Below, in pieces: positions 55,265 to 63,781 of a stretch of 64,000 bases of DNA; within the stretch, counting starts at the first letter, position 1; each line of letters starts with the position of its first letter. This stretch comes from Vibrio sinus (GTDB taxonomy: Bacteria; Pseudomonadota; Gammaproteobacteria; Enterobacterales; Vibrionaceae). The notes under the pieces are model-generated. The model had not been told where the DNA came from. It was given only the letters and a program-made list of their open reading frames with translations, and searched no databases. Position numbers and translations under genes: made by a program. The stretch spans positions 1 through 64,000 of the forward strand of contig NZ_JAMKMR010000001.1 of assembly GCF_023634645.1 (NCBI RefSeq), in the 5' to 3' direction.

Positions 55265-56809
55265 ATGACCATGAGTGTTGTCAGAAACGAAAGCTATAAT
55301 GAAGATGAAACCCTAGACATCATAGTGGTTGGTGGTGGCATTAACGGTGCTGGTATCGCGGCTGACGCAGCGGGGCGCGGCTTAAAAGTAGGCCTGTATG
55401 AAGCGAAAGATTTTGCAAGTGCCACATCTTCAGCCAGTTCTAAACTCATCCATGGTGGGTTGCGCTATTTGGAACACTACGAATTTCGCCTTGTAGGTGA
55501 GGCCCTTGCCGAGCGCGAAGTACTATTAAGAAAGGCTCCTCACATTGCTTTCCCAATGCGATTCCGATTACCTCATCGACCATTCTTGCGTCCAGCCTGG
55601 ATGATAAGAGCGGGATTATTCTTATATGATCACTTGGGTAAAAGAACCTCTCTGCCTAGCAGCAAAAAGATTGCCCTAGATGCTGGAAACGTGACCAAGC
55701 ATGAGATGAAAACAGGTTTCGAGTACTCAGACTGCTGGGTAGATGATGCTCGTTTGGTCATATTAAACGCACTGCAAGCGAAAGAGTATGGTGCAGAAGT
55801 AAAAAATTATTGCTCTGTCGTTAACGCTGTCCGTGATGGAAAAGAATGGACAGTGACATTGAAAGACCATATTACCAACAACACCTTAACTCGTAAGTGC
55901 CGGGCATTGGTGAACGCTACCGGTCCTTGGGTCAAAGACTTCATCGATGAAAACATTGACATCAAGTCACCTTATGGCATCCGGTTAATTAAAGGTTCGC
56001 ACATCATCGTTCCAAAGATCCACGACGAAAAACAATCATACATTTTGCAAAATGAAGATAAGCGAATCGTGTTTGTTATTCCTTATCTAGGTAAGTTTTC
56101 ATTGATCGGAACGACAGATGTTGAATACAAGGGTGACCCTCGCGAAGTATGTATTTCTGATGAAGAGAAAGAATATTTAATTGATGTAGTCAATAAACAT
56201 TTTGTCAAACAAATCTCCGTTGCCGATATTGTGAGCACCTACAGTGGCGTTCGTCCACTGTGTGACGATGAGTCCGATTCACCTCAAGCGATTACGCGTG
56301 ACTACACATTGTCGTTAGATGAGAGCAACAAAAAAGCACCACTACTTTCTATTTTTGGCGGAAAGCTCACTACGTATAGAAAGCTGGGTGAGTCTGCGAT
56401 GAAACATTTACAACCCTACTTCCCAGAGATGGGGCAATCTTGGACTGCAGATTCATTATTGCCAGGTGGTGAATCTTTTGATGAAAACGCACTAGTTAAA
56501 GACTTGAGCGAGAAATACCCATTCTTGAACCAAGACATGTTGATGCGTTGGATACATACTTACGGCAGTCGTGTGAACAGAATGTTAGTCGGAGTGAAGA
56601 GTGCTAGTGACTTGGGCTTGAAGTTTGCCGATACGCTATATCAAATCGAACTGGATTACCTTGTCAAAAACGAATTTGCCTTTGATATAGAAGACATTCT
56701 AAAAAGACGTACCAAGTTACATCTGCTGATTTCGTCACAAGAATGTCAAGCAGTCGAAGCTTATATAAAGTCTATTCAAATGAAGGAAAAGGCTAAAATT
56801 ATCGCTTAA
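55265..56809 (+). CDS. glpD: Aerobic glycerol-3-phosphate dehydrogenase
   Basis: A 514-residue FAD enzyme of the inner-membrane surface that oxidises glycerol 3-phosphate to dihydroxyacetone phosphate and passes electrons to quinone. The FAD-binding GGGINGAGIAADAAGRGL motif lies near the N-terminus, followed by SSKLIHGGLRYLE and, later, GTTDVEYKGDP. AAGGA is 8 bases before the ATG. No other glp genes are adjacent. The product is the substrate of MgsA, encoded about 5.5 kb to the left. Confidence 0.93.
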   Translation: MTMSVVRNESYNEDETLDIIVVGGGINGAGIAADAAGRGLKVGLYEAKDFASATSSASSKLIHGGLRYLEHYEFRLVGEALAEREVLLRKAPHIAFPMRFRLPHRPFLRPAWMIRAGLFLYDHLGKRTSLPSSKKIALDAGNVTKHEMKTGFEYSDCWVDDARLVILNALQAKEYGAEVKNYCSVVNAVRDGKEWTVTLKDHITNNTLTRKCRALVNATGPWVKDFIDENIDIKSPYGIRLIKGSHIIVPKIHDEKQSYILQNEDKRIVFVIPYLGKFSLIGTTDVEYKGDPREVCISDEEKEYLIDVVNKHFVKQISVADIVSTYSGVRPLCDDESDSPQAITRDYTLSLDESNKKAPLLSIFGGKLTTYRKLGESAMKHLQPYFPEMGQSWTADSLLPGGESFDENALVKDLSEKYPFLNQDMLMRWIHTYGSRVNRMLVGVKSASDLGLKFADTLYQIELDYLVKNEFAFDIEDILKRRTKLHLLISSQECQAVEAYIKSIQMKEKAKIIA

Positions 56810-56909
56810 CTCCCTGTTTAAATGTAGAAATTCTAGACTTTTGATCCCGTGATGCAGCAATTTATCATTGAGCGAGCTATATTATTGATAGGTTAGTTGT
56901 CCGGGGGAT

Positions 56910-57578
56910 GTGAGTTTAGTGAGTAGTCCTGCATCAGAGCTTTTTCCGTTACTGAAACCAGGTATGAAGCTGTCTGTCGTTCTAGAGTTTGGACCGAAAG
57001 ACAGTTTCAGCTTTTCCTCCCAGTATATTGGAGGTAAAGCTAACTTGTATCTGATCATCGATTTCCCTGCCAAAGTAAAAGAACGTTTAATTATGCGCAA
57101 AGTGAACAACACTCGCATTGTTATACGGGGTGTCAGCGACACGAAAGACGGCGATATTATCGCGTTTCAATCCAGTACTCTTGCTCTTATCAACAATCCA
57201 ACCGGCTTGCTTTTTATCCGCTCCCCACAACATTTTGCTCGCAAGCCAATTCGAGAACACGAACGATACAAAATTGATGTTGACGCCACTATCGATTTCG
57301 CCGGACAAAAGTTCAGCGCTCATTTTGTCGACTTTTCCGTCTCAGGGTGTGCCTTGCTAATAAAGGACCCAAATGAGTTAGAAGAGAAGCACAAAGTGAC
57401 CGTCATTTCTGAGCTCGATGAGCTTTGCCAATCGGAGTTTTCTGGACAAGTGACATCTGTAGCAAAGTCTAAAGTAGGGACGAAAATCGGCATCAGATTC
57501 AACGAAGAAATAGAACTCAATGACAAGCTCCGCTCTAAGCTGCTTGAAGAAGCGTTTAACGCCAATTCAAGCAGCTAA
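56910..57578 (+). CDS. PilZ-domain protein with YcgR-like N-terminal domain
   Basis: A cytoplasmic protein of up to 222 residues. The N-terminal half (about 1-105) resembles the YcgR-N fold, and the C-terminal half (about 108-215) is a PilZ domain. The c-di-GMP-binding motifs are visible as REHERYKIDV (an RxxxR form) and DFSVSGC (D/NxSxxG), so c-di-GMP binding is likely. The start is GTG; a GTG at 56919 is better placed for GGGGG and is also possible. It is convergent with the LuxQ-type kinase gene. Confidence 0.85.
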   Translation: MSLVSSPASELFPLLKPGMKLSVVLEFGPKDSFSFSSQYIGGKANLYLIIDFPAKVKERLIMRKVNNTRIVIRGVSDTKDGDIIAFQSSTLALINNPTGLLFIRSPQHFARKPIREHERYKIDVDATIDFAGQKFSAHFVDFSVSGCALLIKDPNELEEKHKVTVISELDELCQSEFSGQVTSVAKSKVGTKIGIRFNEEIELNDKLRSKLLEEAFNANSSS

Positions 57579-57605
57579 CCCCTTATATCCCCAAATACCT
57601 TATAC

Positions 57606-60185
57606 TCAGGCGTATTTGTCTTGGTAGTGGTGATTTTTGAAGTACACAAACGCGTCATTCAGGGCCTGTTCTTTGATCGGCTTAATGATGACATAGTTTG
57701 CACCAGCGGATAAGAAAGCTTGTTGGGTATCTTGCATACCATCCGCTGTACAAGCATAGATAGGAACATCGAGCTTAAGTTCTTGCCGAATCGTTTGAGT
57801 TGCCTCTACACCACCTAAGTTAGGCAGCTGGTTATCCATTAATACCAAATCGACCTTGTTTGAGTGTTCTAAAAACTCTATTGCTGCAACACCATCTTTG
57901 ACCCATTCCACATCCATACCATATTTTTTACAAAACGCTTGAGCTATAAAGGCATTGGTGTGATTGTCCTCTACCAAAAGCACCAATAGTTTTCGATTAA
58001 ATAGTTCTGACGGGGGAACTTTTAGCGAAGTCGCCCGTTTACTTCCTTGCTGTTGGCGAACCTCGATTGGCAAAGAAACGTGAAAGCTTGAGCCTTGGTC
58101 AACTTCACTTTTTACTTCAATGTTACCACTTAACAAATCAACCAAGCTCTTGACTATGGCCAACCCTAGACCACTGCCCCCATACTCTCGCGTGGTCGTC
58201 GACTCGGCTTGGACAAAAGGATCAAAGATATGGGGCAAACGATCTTTCTCGATGCCGATACCGGTATCTTGTGATGTAATGGTAAGTATGAACTTTTGCT
58301 GTACATCTTGAATAAGATTAACTGAGACCTTAACCTCTCCTCGATGGGTAAATTTCACCGCGTTACTCACCAGATTAAACAAAATCTGATTCAGGCGCAC
58401 TTGGTCACTAAACACGATACAATTCTCGTCCACATTCGATTCAACGACCAATCGTATGCCTTTATCTTCACATAAAGGGTGAAAGATTTTGCTTACTGCA
58501 TTTAGCAGCTCTTGTAAGCGAAACTCTGAAGCCTGGATATGAAACTTACCCTGCTCTATTTTTGAAAAGTCTAAGATATCATCGAGCACTGCGAGCAAAT
58601 GTTCACCACTACTACACAGCACTTCGACGTGTTCAATATTTGATTGGTCTTTTAGCACACCTTTAAGCAATTGAGACACACCTAAAATACCATTTAGTGG
58701 AGTCCTAAGTTCATGGCTCATTCTCGCGAGAAAGTCAGCCCTCACCTGCGCAGATTCTTCTGCCGCCTCTTTTGCCGCTTGGCTTTGTTTCTCTGCCTCA
58801 ATAAAGCTAGTGATGTCTTGCGCCTGAGCGATCACACTCTGCACCTTATCATTCACCAAAATCGGGGATATGTTCCAACGATATATCTTGTCTCCAACAA
58901 GCACGTTGACGCCTGTTAGCGTAGCCCCCTGCGCCGACATATGAATTTGCGGTAAAATACTCCTCAATAACAGATGGCACCCTTTGGCATTAATGTCGGT
59001 GATATTAAAATGTTTCTGAGCCGAAGGGTTCATATTCAATAACGTGCCATCTTTTCCCCACAACATGATAGGTGATAGGGAAAAGTTAAACAGATCTTGA
59101 AATTGCCTTTCTTGTTCGTTCAATCTCTTAAAGGTCAACTCTAGGTTCCTTCCAATCTGATCAAACTCAGCAATCGATGAACCTTTATATTCGGTAATTC
59201 GCTTGCTCTCGACTACCTCACTGGTGTAATTCATCAAATTGTTTAAGTCGCTAGACACACGTCGTTTTAGCCAAATGCGGCTGATAATAGCGACTAAGAA
59301 TACGGCCAGCAGTACAACACCTAGCCAGATATAGTGACTCCGTGCTAGCTGTGCAACCCGTTCGTTATTTTGCACGGTATAGACAGAAAGAAAGGTCTTT
59401 TTTCCGTCAATATTCAAGTTTGTTTTAGCGATAACAAATGGGCTGCGTTCATGATTGTCCCGGTAGTTTTCAAGCAACGATTGGCCTGAATATGCCCTAG
59501 TGTTATCAACAGTGGAAGCGATAATCGTAGGGCCTGCAGCAAGCACAACATCATCAACGTTACTGCCACTTTTTAACGCATTAACCAAAGTGAAATTGTG
59601 GTTGATTACGATGCCTACATACATCATTCCAACGATTCTTCCTGTTTGCATATCGACGACTGGCGTATGTCTCATTAATACATACTGCATACCTAAAAGG
59701 CTGTCGACTTTTACCATTCGCCAGGTATTCACCAGCGAAGAATCGTTGGCTAGATTGGAAATATCCGCCAATGTAATCCCATAAAATTTGGAGTGGCGAT
59801 CATGCCAAATGATTTTGTGCACTTGAGTAATAAATCGAAAATCCGGGGCAAGGCTGGGATCCATCTTATCAATACCAGAAAACAGCGTATCTAACTTTTC
59901 CAAATGTTTTTGAGTTATAGCAGACACTAATAATCCGCTTCTGGTATCGCTATCTTGCTGAATTTCTAGTGACGTCAATTTGAAGTTAAAAATCGACTGT
60001 AAAAGGCTGGCGGTTTGTTTTGTCGAACGCGCAACTTCTAATGAAACAATCTGTTTGCTGACCTGATAATTTTGAAACAGCAACATCAAAGTTAAGACAA
60101 ATACAATAATAAAGACTGATCTTGTAATCAGCGTCGCGAGGTTTTTTCTCTGGGTATTACCTGCTAGTTTCAACTCCTCATCCAT
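57606..60185 (-). CDS. luxQ: LuxQ-type hybrid sensor kinase, no luxP partner adjacent
   Basis: An 859-residue kinase, the length of V. harveyi LuxQ. Membrane helix 1 is at about 17-38, the LuxQ-type periplasmic domain at 40-280 (APDFRFIT, SLLGMQYVLMRHTPVVD) and helix 2 at 284-304. A PAS domain follows at about 365-460, then HisKA with His491 in LARMSHELRTPLNGI. The ATPase boxes are NLVSNAVKF, DTGIGI and GSGLGLAIVKS, and a receiver domain (about 732-855) has Asp784 in VLMDNQLPNLGG. LuxQ senses AI-2 through periplasmic LuxP and feeds LuxU. In known species luxP lies directly upstream and overlaps luxQ, but here the 273 bases upstream hold no luxP. It may be the species' LuxQ with luxP elsewhere, or a LuxQ paralogue with another partner. 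Confidence 0.82.
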   Translation of the reverse strand: MDEELKLAGNTQRKNLATLITRSVFIIVFVLTLMLLFQNYQVSKQIVSLEVARSTKQTASLLQSIFNFKLTSLEIQQDSDTRSGLLVSAITQKHLEKLDTLFSGIDKMDPSLAPDFRFITQVHKIIWHDRHSKFYGITLADISNLANDSSLVNTWRMVKVDSLLGMQYVLMRHTPVVDMQTGRIVGMMYVGIVINHNFTLVNALKSGSNVDDVVLAAGPTIIASTVDNTRAYSGQSLLENYRDNHERSPFVIAKTNLNIDGKKTFLSVYTVQNNERVAQLARSHYIWLGVVLLAVFLVAIISRIWLKRRVSSDLNNLMNYTSEVVESKRITEYKGSSIAEFDQIGRNLELTFKRLNEQERQFQDLFNFSLSPIMLWGKDGTLLNMNPSAQKHFNITDINAKGCHLLLRSILPQIHMSAQGATLTGVNVLVGDKIYRWNISPILVNDKVQSVIAQAQDITSFIEAEKQSQAAKEAAEESAQVRADFLARMSHELRTPLNGILGVSQLLKGVLKDQSNIEHVEVLCSSGEHLLAVLDDILDFSKIEQGKFHIQASEFRLQELLNAVSKIFHPLCEDKGIRLVVESNVDENCIVFSDQVRLNQILFNLVSNAVKFTHRGEVKVSVNLIQDVQQKFILTITSQDTGIGIEKDRLPHIFDPFVQAESTTTREYGGSGLGLAIVKSLVDLLSGNIEVKSEVDQGSSFHVSLPIEVRQQQGSKRATSLKVPPSELFNRKLLVLLVEDNHTNAFIAQAFCKKYGMDVEWVKDGVAAIEFLEHSNKVDLVLMDNQLPNLGGVEATQTIRQELKLDVPIYACTADGMQDTQQAFLSAGANYVIIKPIKEQALNDAFVYFKNHHYQDKYA

Positions 60186-60458
60186 AACTAATTCACATAC
60201 CTAAGGGGCAGTTGAATAAATAACTCTATCGATAAACTGGAAAGCGTTTGTTTGTGTACCCTAGCTGCCGGACAGGCGCTCACTGTGTTGACGTTTGACA
60301 TCATACCTCTATAGAAAGGCCGATTGACTATGAATGGGATTAGTATGGCAAGCGCGTAAAACAGATAAAAGCGAAAGTTTCACTTTTATCAATAGCACTA
60401 GATAAAGAGCACGAAAATCAGTGCTATTTGCTCAATCCCTACCCAACCTTATCTTGCT

Positions 60459-61613
60459 TTAAAAAGTAAACTCTAAGTTTGCTGACAGCCCAAACTCATG
60501 CTCACCTGCGTAACTACCGGCAATATCGATGCTGACAAGATCACCCGGGCTCAACCCAACACCTGCTGTTACAGAGTTATCCAAGGTGTCTTCCATATCA
60601 ATCTGATAACCAGCGCGAAGCTGAACCCAGTCCCACGCATTTCCTTCTACACCAAATCTTAAAAATTTTGTGTCGTCGTTGACATCAGTAAATCGAGATT
60701 GTTTAGTCAAATCGAGATCCACAGTGGCAGTAAGCAGCCTAGCCGCAAACGCTCCGGAAACCGTGACTTGTGTATCCAACTTGTAGGTGCTGACGCCGCT
60801 TACATCTTGAGTATCGATTTTCTGAGAAAACAAATCTTTCACGGCCACACCCGCTCTAAATTGTTCATGCATCCATACTGCACCTAAATCAAGGTTGGCC
60901 GAGTTTTTCGTCGTTTCCGTTTTGTCGTAGTCGCTGACATCAAAATCGTTCACATTGATATTTTGCTTATAAGTCCGCAAACGCTGTATTTTAGGTGTGA
61001 TACCAAAAGACATATCTTGGCCATAAACTGTCATTCTTTTCGCCAACGCTACACCAAACTCCAAATACCCAAACGCGACAAGGTCAATATCTGAATTTTG
61101 ATACCGGGTTGTAACCGCTACCTGAGAGTTACCAGTGTTAGCCGCAATATTTGGGGTACCAATAATTTCGGCATATCCGCGAGCAAACACATTGGAAGAG
61201 ACAGCTTCATGGGGAATAGCGAAAGCAGCGCTCACTCCCGCGGACACATTTAGAGGTTTATTACCCGACAAATCATCAAGGTAACCGTTTAGTTTATCAA
61301 GATTGCTTTGGCTATTGTCACCATTTTCGAGCGCTTTAATACTGTCTTGTAAATCATCAATCGTATTCAATGAATTATCATTGTCTCTAAGCTCTGCGCC
61401 AATCGCAGGCAGTAACAATCCAAAATTATCTTTGTCTCGATATATCGCAACGAGCGCCGGATTATAAAAGGGCGCCATAATGTAGTTGGCTGTCGTAACC
61501 CCGGTGTTTCCCATCCCATTACCGCGTCCATCAGCAACTGTTGTTGCTGCCTCCGCAGTAAAAGACATTAAGCTCGCCGCTCCAATAGCCGACATGATTC
61601 TTACGCTGTTCAT
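60459..61613 (-). CDS. TraF-like outer-membrane beta-barrel protein (VxrD paralogue)
   Basis: A 384-residue exported protein with a signal peptide ending near TAEAAT. The body is beta-rich and ends in Phe (LSANLEFTF), a barrel-insertion signal. The family is TraF_2; despite its name there is no conjugation gene here. It shares APFYNPA, AIYRDKDN and FGITPKIQR with the vxrD product at 21081-22280, in the same order. It lies on the same strand as the LuxQ-type gene, 273 bases upstream of it, with no clear terminator between, so they could share a transcript. Function is unknown. Confidence 0.78.
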   Translation of the reverse strand: MNSVRIMSAIGAASLMSFTAEAATTVADGRGNGMGNTGVTTANYIMAPFYNPALVAIYRDKDNFGLLLPAIGAELRDNDNSLNTIDDLQDSIKALENGDNSQSNLDKLNGYLDDLSGNKPLNVSAGVSAAFAIPHEAVSSNVFARGYAEIIGTPNIAANTGNSQVAVTTRYQNSDIDLVAFGYLEFGVALAKRMTVYGQDMSFGITPKIQRLRTYKQNINVNDFDVSDYDKTETTKNSANLDLGAVWMHEQFRAGVAVKDLFSQKIDTQDVSGVSTYKLDTQVTVSGAFAARLLTATVDLDLTKQSRFTDVNDDTKFLRFGVEGNAWDWVQLRAGYQIDMEDTLDNSVTAGVGLSPGDLVSIDIAGSYAGEHEFGLSANLEFTF

Positions 61614-61783
61614 ATCCCTATAAGCCTATTTATTATCATTCCCATAGTAAATAGTAATACATAATCAATCATTCACAATGATGATTGTATTGTATAGAGT
61701 GAACAGGTGCCAAGGTTTGAGTGTATAGAGCGAGTAAGTAGGGATAAAGAAGAAAAGTACAGACGAAACAAGGTGGCAAGTGT

Positions 61784-62077
61784 TTACTTAAGGAAGCTAA
61801 CCAACTCGTTAATCAGATGTGGCTCGTTGATTAAGTGTTCCTTTTGCTTTTTGGTTAGCTTTTTAATGGCGTACTCTATTTTTTGCGCATGACTTCGGCT
61901 TGAACCAGACCGATAGCTCCAAACAAGAGCTAACGGCCCCTTACCACGTAATGCCTTGGCTCCCTTACCTTCTTTATGCTGGCTAACTCGGCGCGTTAAG
62001 TCTGTGGTAATTCCACAATAAAGCGCGTCATTTTTAGTTCGGATAAGATAAATGATCCAGCAATTCGTGTCTGTCAT
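61784..62077 (-). CDS. GIY-YIG nuclease-like protein, UPF0213 (YhbQ-like)
   Basis: A 97-residue protein with the GIY-YIG fold. WIIYLIRTKNDALYCGIT covers the first motif, TRRVSQHKEGKGAKALRGKG follows and carries conserved Arg and His, and a Glu lies in AQKIEYAIKKL. The family resembles E. coli YhbQ, whose action on DNA is not fully settled. The ATG at 62077 is chosen by alignment to YhbQ; an upstream TTG at 62092 is possible. It begins 22 bases after yceH ends and is probably co-transcribed with it. Confidence 0.85.
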   Translation of the reverse strand: MTDTNCWIIYLIRTKNDALYCGITTDLTRRVSQHKEGKGAKALRGKGPLALVWSYRSGSSRSHAQKIEYAIKKLTKKQKEHLINEPHLINELVSFLK

Positions 62078-62099
62078 GGACAAAACGTACAACGTTTAA

Positions 62100-62756
62100 T
62101 TAGAGCAAAGTGTTAACTAATGCCCGTAGTTCAGCTAACTCTTGCTTAAGTTCACTGACTTCTGACTCTAGAGTCGCTACCCTGTCACCTTCTGCGCTTG
62201 TTGTGACATGATGTGTTGCAGGAGCGGCCAGTTGTTCCACATCAACCTCACCACTAAATAAATGCTGATAACGTGATTCTCTTTTTCCAGCCTCGCGTGG
62301 AAGCTTAACAACGAGGGCTCCCTCTTCACGTGACGCCATTTTATCAAGCACGGCTTCTACTTCTTTAACATCGCTAAAACTCGCGAGACGATTCGTTCTA
62401 GTGCGAAGCTCGCCTGGTGTTTGTGCACCTCGAAGCAGCAAACAACAAACAATCCCTTTTTCTTGAGCGGTGAGCTGAAGATCACCAAACTCAGTATTAC
62501 AAAAGCGATGCACAAATTTGCTTGTACGGCTGTTAAAGCTACTTTCATCACTAACAAGATGTTTGGCGGTCAAACTATCAACGGCTTGCTGGACATCAGT
62601 TTCGGAAAGTGACAACACTGGCTCTCGATTACTTTTCTGGTTACATGCCGCTGTTAAGCTATTCAAGGTCAAAGGATAGTAGTCCGGCGTCGCGACTTCT
62701 TTTTCAATAAGGCACCCAATGACTCTTGCTTCATTTAGTGTCAGTTCCACATTCAT
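62100..62756 (-). CDS. yceH: YceH family protein (UPF0502/DUF480)
   Basis: A 218-residue protein with two winged-helix domains (about 1-85 and 90-165) and a C-terminal coiled coil (about 188-216, [20 protein letters not shown]). [16 protein letters not shown] and the [19 protein letters not shown] pattern are characteristic of YceH. Its function is unknown; the fold suggests nucleic-acid binding. A palindromic repeat lies just upstream. Confidence 0.9.
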   Translation of the reverse strand: MNVELTLNEARVIGCLIEKEVATPDYYPLTLNSLTAACNQKSNREPVLSLSETDVQQAVDSLTAKHLVSDESSFNSRTSKFVHRFCNTEFGDLQLTAQEKGIVCCLLLRGAQTPGELRTRTNRLASFSDVKEVEAVLDKMASREEGALVVKLPREAGKRESRYQHLFSGEVDVEQLAAPATHHVTTSAEGDRVATLESEVSELKQELAELRALVNTLL

Positions 62757-62782
62757 GTTCGTTCCTTTTGCACACAGAGATC

Positions 62783-62828
62783 TATACCCAAGTAACCTAA
62801 AGGTAATCTTAAAAGGTAACTTGGGTAT
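62783..62828. repeat. Vibrio-type dispersed palindromic repeat
   Basis: ATACCCAAGTAACC (62784-62797) and GGTAACTTGGGTAT (62815-62828) are inverted arms with 13 of 14 matches and a 17-base middle. Partial or related copies lie at 2831, 21026 and 51960. It could fold as a hairpin at the yceH 5' side. Confidence 0.7.
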
Positions 62829-62833
62829 GAGAG

Positions 62834-63031
62834 CTAATGATCTAAAAAAATGGGAAGACGGCTCACATTGCCCTCTTCATCTAATACAATCACTTTCGCA
62901 CGAGAGAGTTCAACTTCAGTATATTCCAACTGATTTCTCTCATGAAGGTATGCGGTGGCGACTTTTGATGTTTCATCCTGCTTTGGTTCATCGGCTTCAT
63001 TTTTCGCCACAATAATCTGTGAAGTCTTCAT
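62834..63031 (-). CDS. Small hypothetical protein, 65 aa
   Basis: I do not recognise this protein. It is 65 residues, begins [20 protein letters not shown], is acidic and has a short basic-hydrophobic stretch ([13 protein letters not shown]). There is no signal peptide. GGAG lies 8 bases before the ATG. The longer frame from 63103 has no such site. It is divergent from tmaR, and a 16-bp palindrome lies between them. Confidence 0.55.
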   Translation of the reverse strand: MKTSQIIVAKNEADEPKQDETSKVATAYLHERNQLEYTEVELSRAKVIVLDEEGNVSRLPIFLDH

Positions 63032-63109
63032 CACATTTGCTCCACGTATATAATGAGTAAGCGCATAATACAGTGTATCTTGACAGTAATACAAATGTTC
63101 CAAAGCATT

Positions 63110-63125
63110 TACCCATATATGGGTA
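63110..63125. promoter_or_regulatory. Perfect 16-bp palindrome, candidate operator
   Basis: TACCCATATATGGGTA is perfectly palindromic and lies about 80 bases upstream of the 65-residue gene and 115 bases upstream of tmaR, in their divergent promoter region. No known regulator consensus is matched. Confidence 0.4.
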
Positions 63126-63239
63126 TAAGTGGTTACTATTACATCAAAGTACCGTCAGTATTGATCTAAAGTCTGTTATCTAAACAGTCATTATGATTTA
63201 ATCGTGACCAGTAGTCATTTGTATTAAGGATCAATCGAT

Positions 63240-63557
63240 ATGAGCAGTGTATTTGAAATCGTGAATCAAGCACGCCGTAAAAACAAACTTAAACGAGAGC
63301 TTATTGATAACGAAAAGAAAGTTCGTGATAACCGTAAGCGCGTAGATTTACTTGATAACCTTCTGGACTATATCAAGCCCGAGATGTCTACCGATGAAAT
63401 CTTCATAATTATCAAAAATATGAAAGCAGACTACGAAGATCGCGTTGATGATCACATCATCAAAAGCGCTGAAATATCTAAAGCTCGAAGAGATATTAGC
63501 CGTCGAATTCGTGAATTAACTGAAGAAGATAAACAAACGGTGAAAGGTAAAAAGTAA
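63240..63557 (+). CDS. tmaR: TmaR (YeeX), pole-localizer coiled-coil protein
   Basis: A 105-residue coiled-coil protein of the DUF496/UPF0265 family. The N-terminus ([20 protein letters not shown]) and [20 protein letters not shown] match E. coli YeeX, renamed TmaR after it was shown to cluster PTS enzyme I at the cell pole. A role in sugar uptake control is known for E. coli and inferred here. AAGGA lies a little upstream of the ATG. A terminator follows. Confidence 0.88.
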   Translation: MSSVFEIVNQARRKNKLKRELIDNEKKVRDNRKRVDLLDNLLDYIKPEMSTDEIFIIIKNMKADYEDRVDDHIIKSAEISKARRDISRRIRELTEEDKQTVKGKK

Positions 63558-63571
63558 TTCGCCGCATTGGA

Positions 63572-63597
63572 AAGTCACCATCTTGCGGTGGCTTTTT
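63572..63597 (+). terminator. Rho-independent terminator of tmaR
   Basis: AAGTCACC and GGTGGCTT pair as a stem of 7 or 8, including one G-T pair, around a 7-base loop, and TTTTT follows on the plus strand. It begins about 15 bases after the tmaR stop. Confidence 0.8.
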
Positions 63598-63781
63598 CTC
63601 ACCTATCAATCCCATTTCCGCCACAAGCGACCAAAAATCACACTAAGCTGCATGCCCCATAGCCGCTAGTGCTATATTTGTTATTAGTAATTTTGAGCAG
63701 ATGTTGGACTTAACTGCCTAGCAGATATTGCTCGCTTCTCTCTAAAAATCAATTCACGCTAGTAACAAGTGACGACATATT

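Noticed and set aside
57087-57323. Minus-strand frame inside the PilZ gene
   Set aside because: It lies opposite conserved PilZ motifs and has no support of its own.
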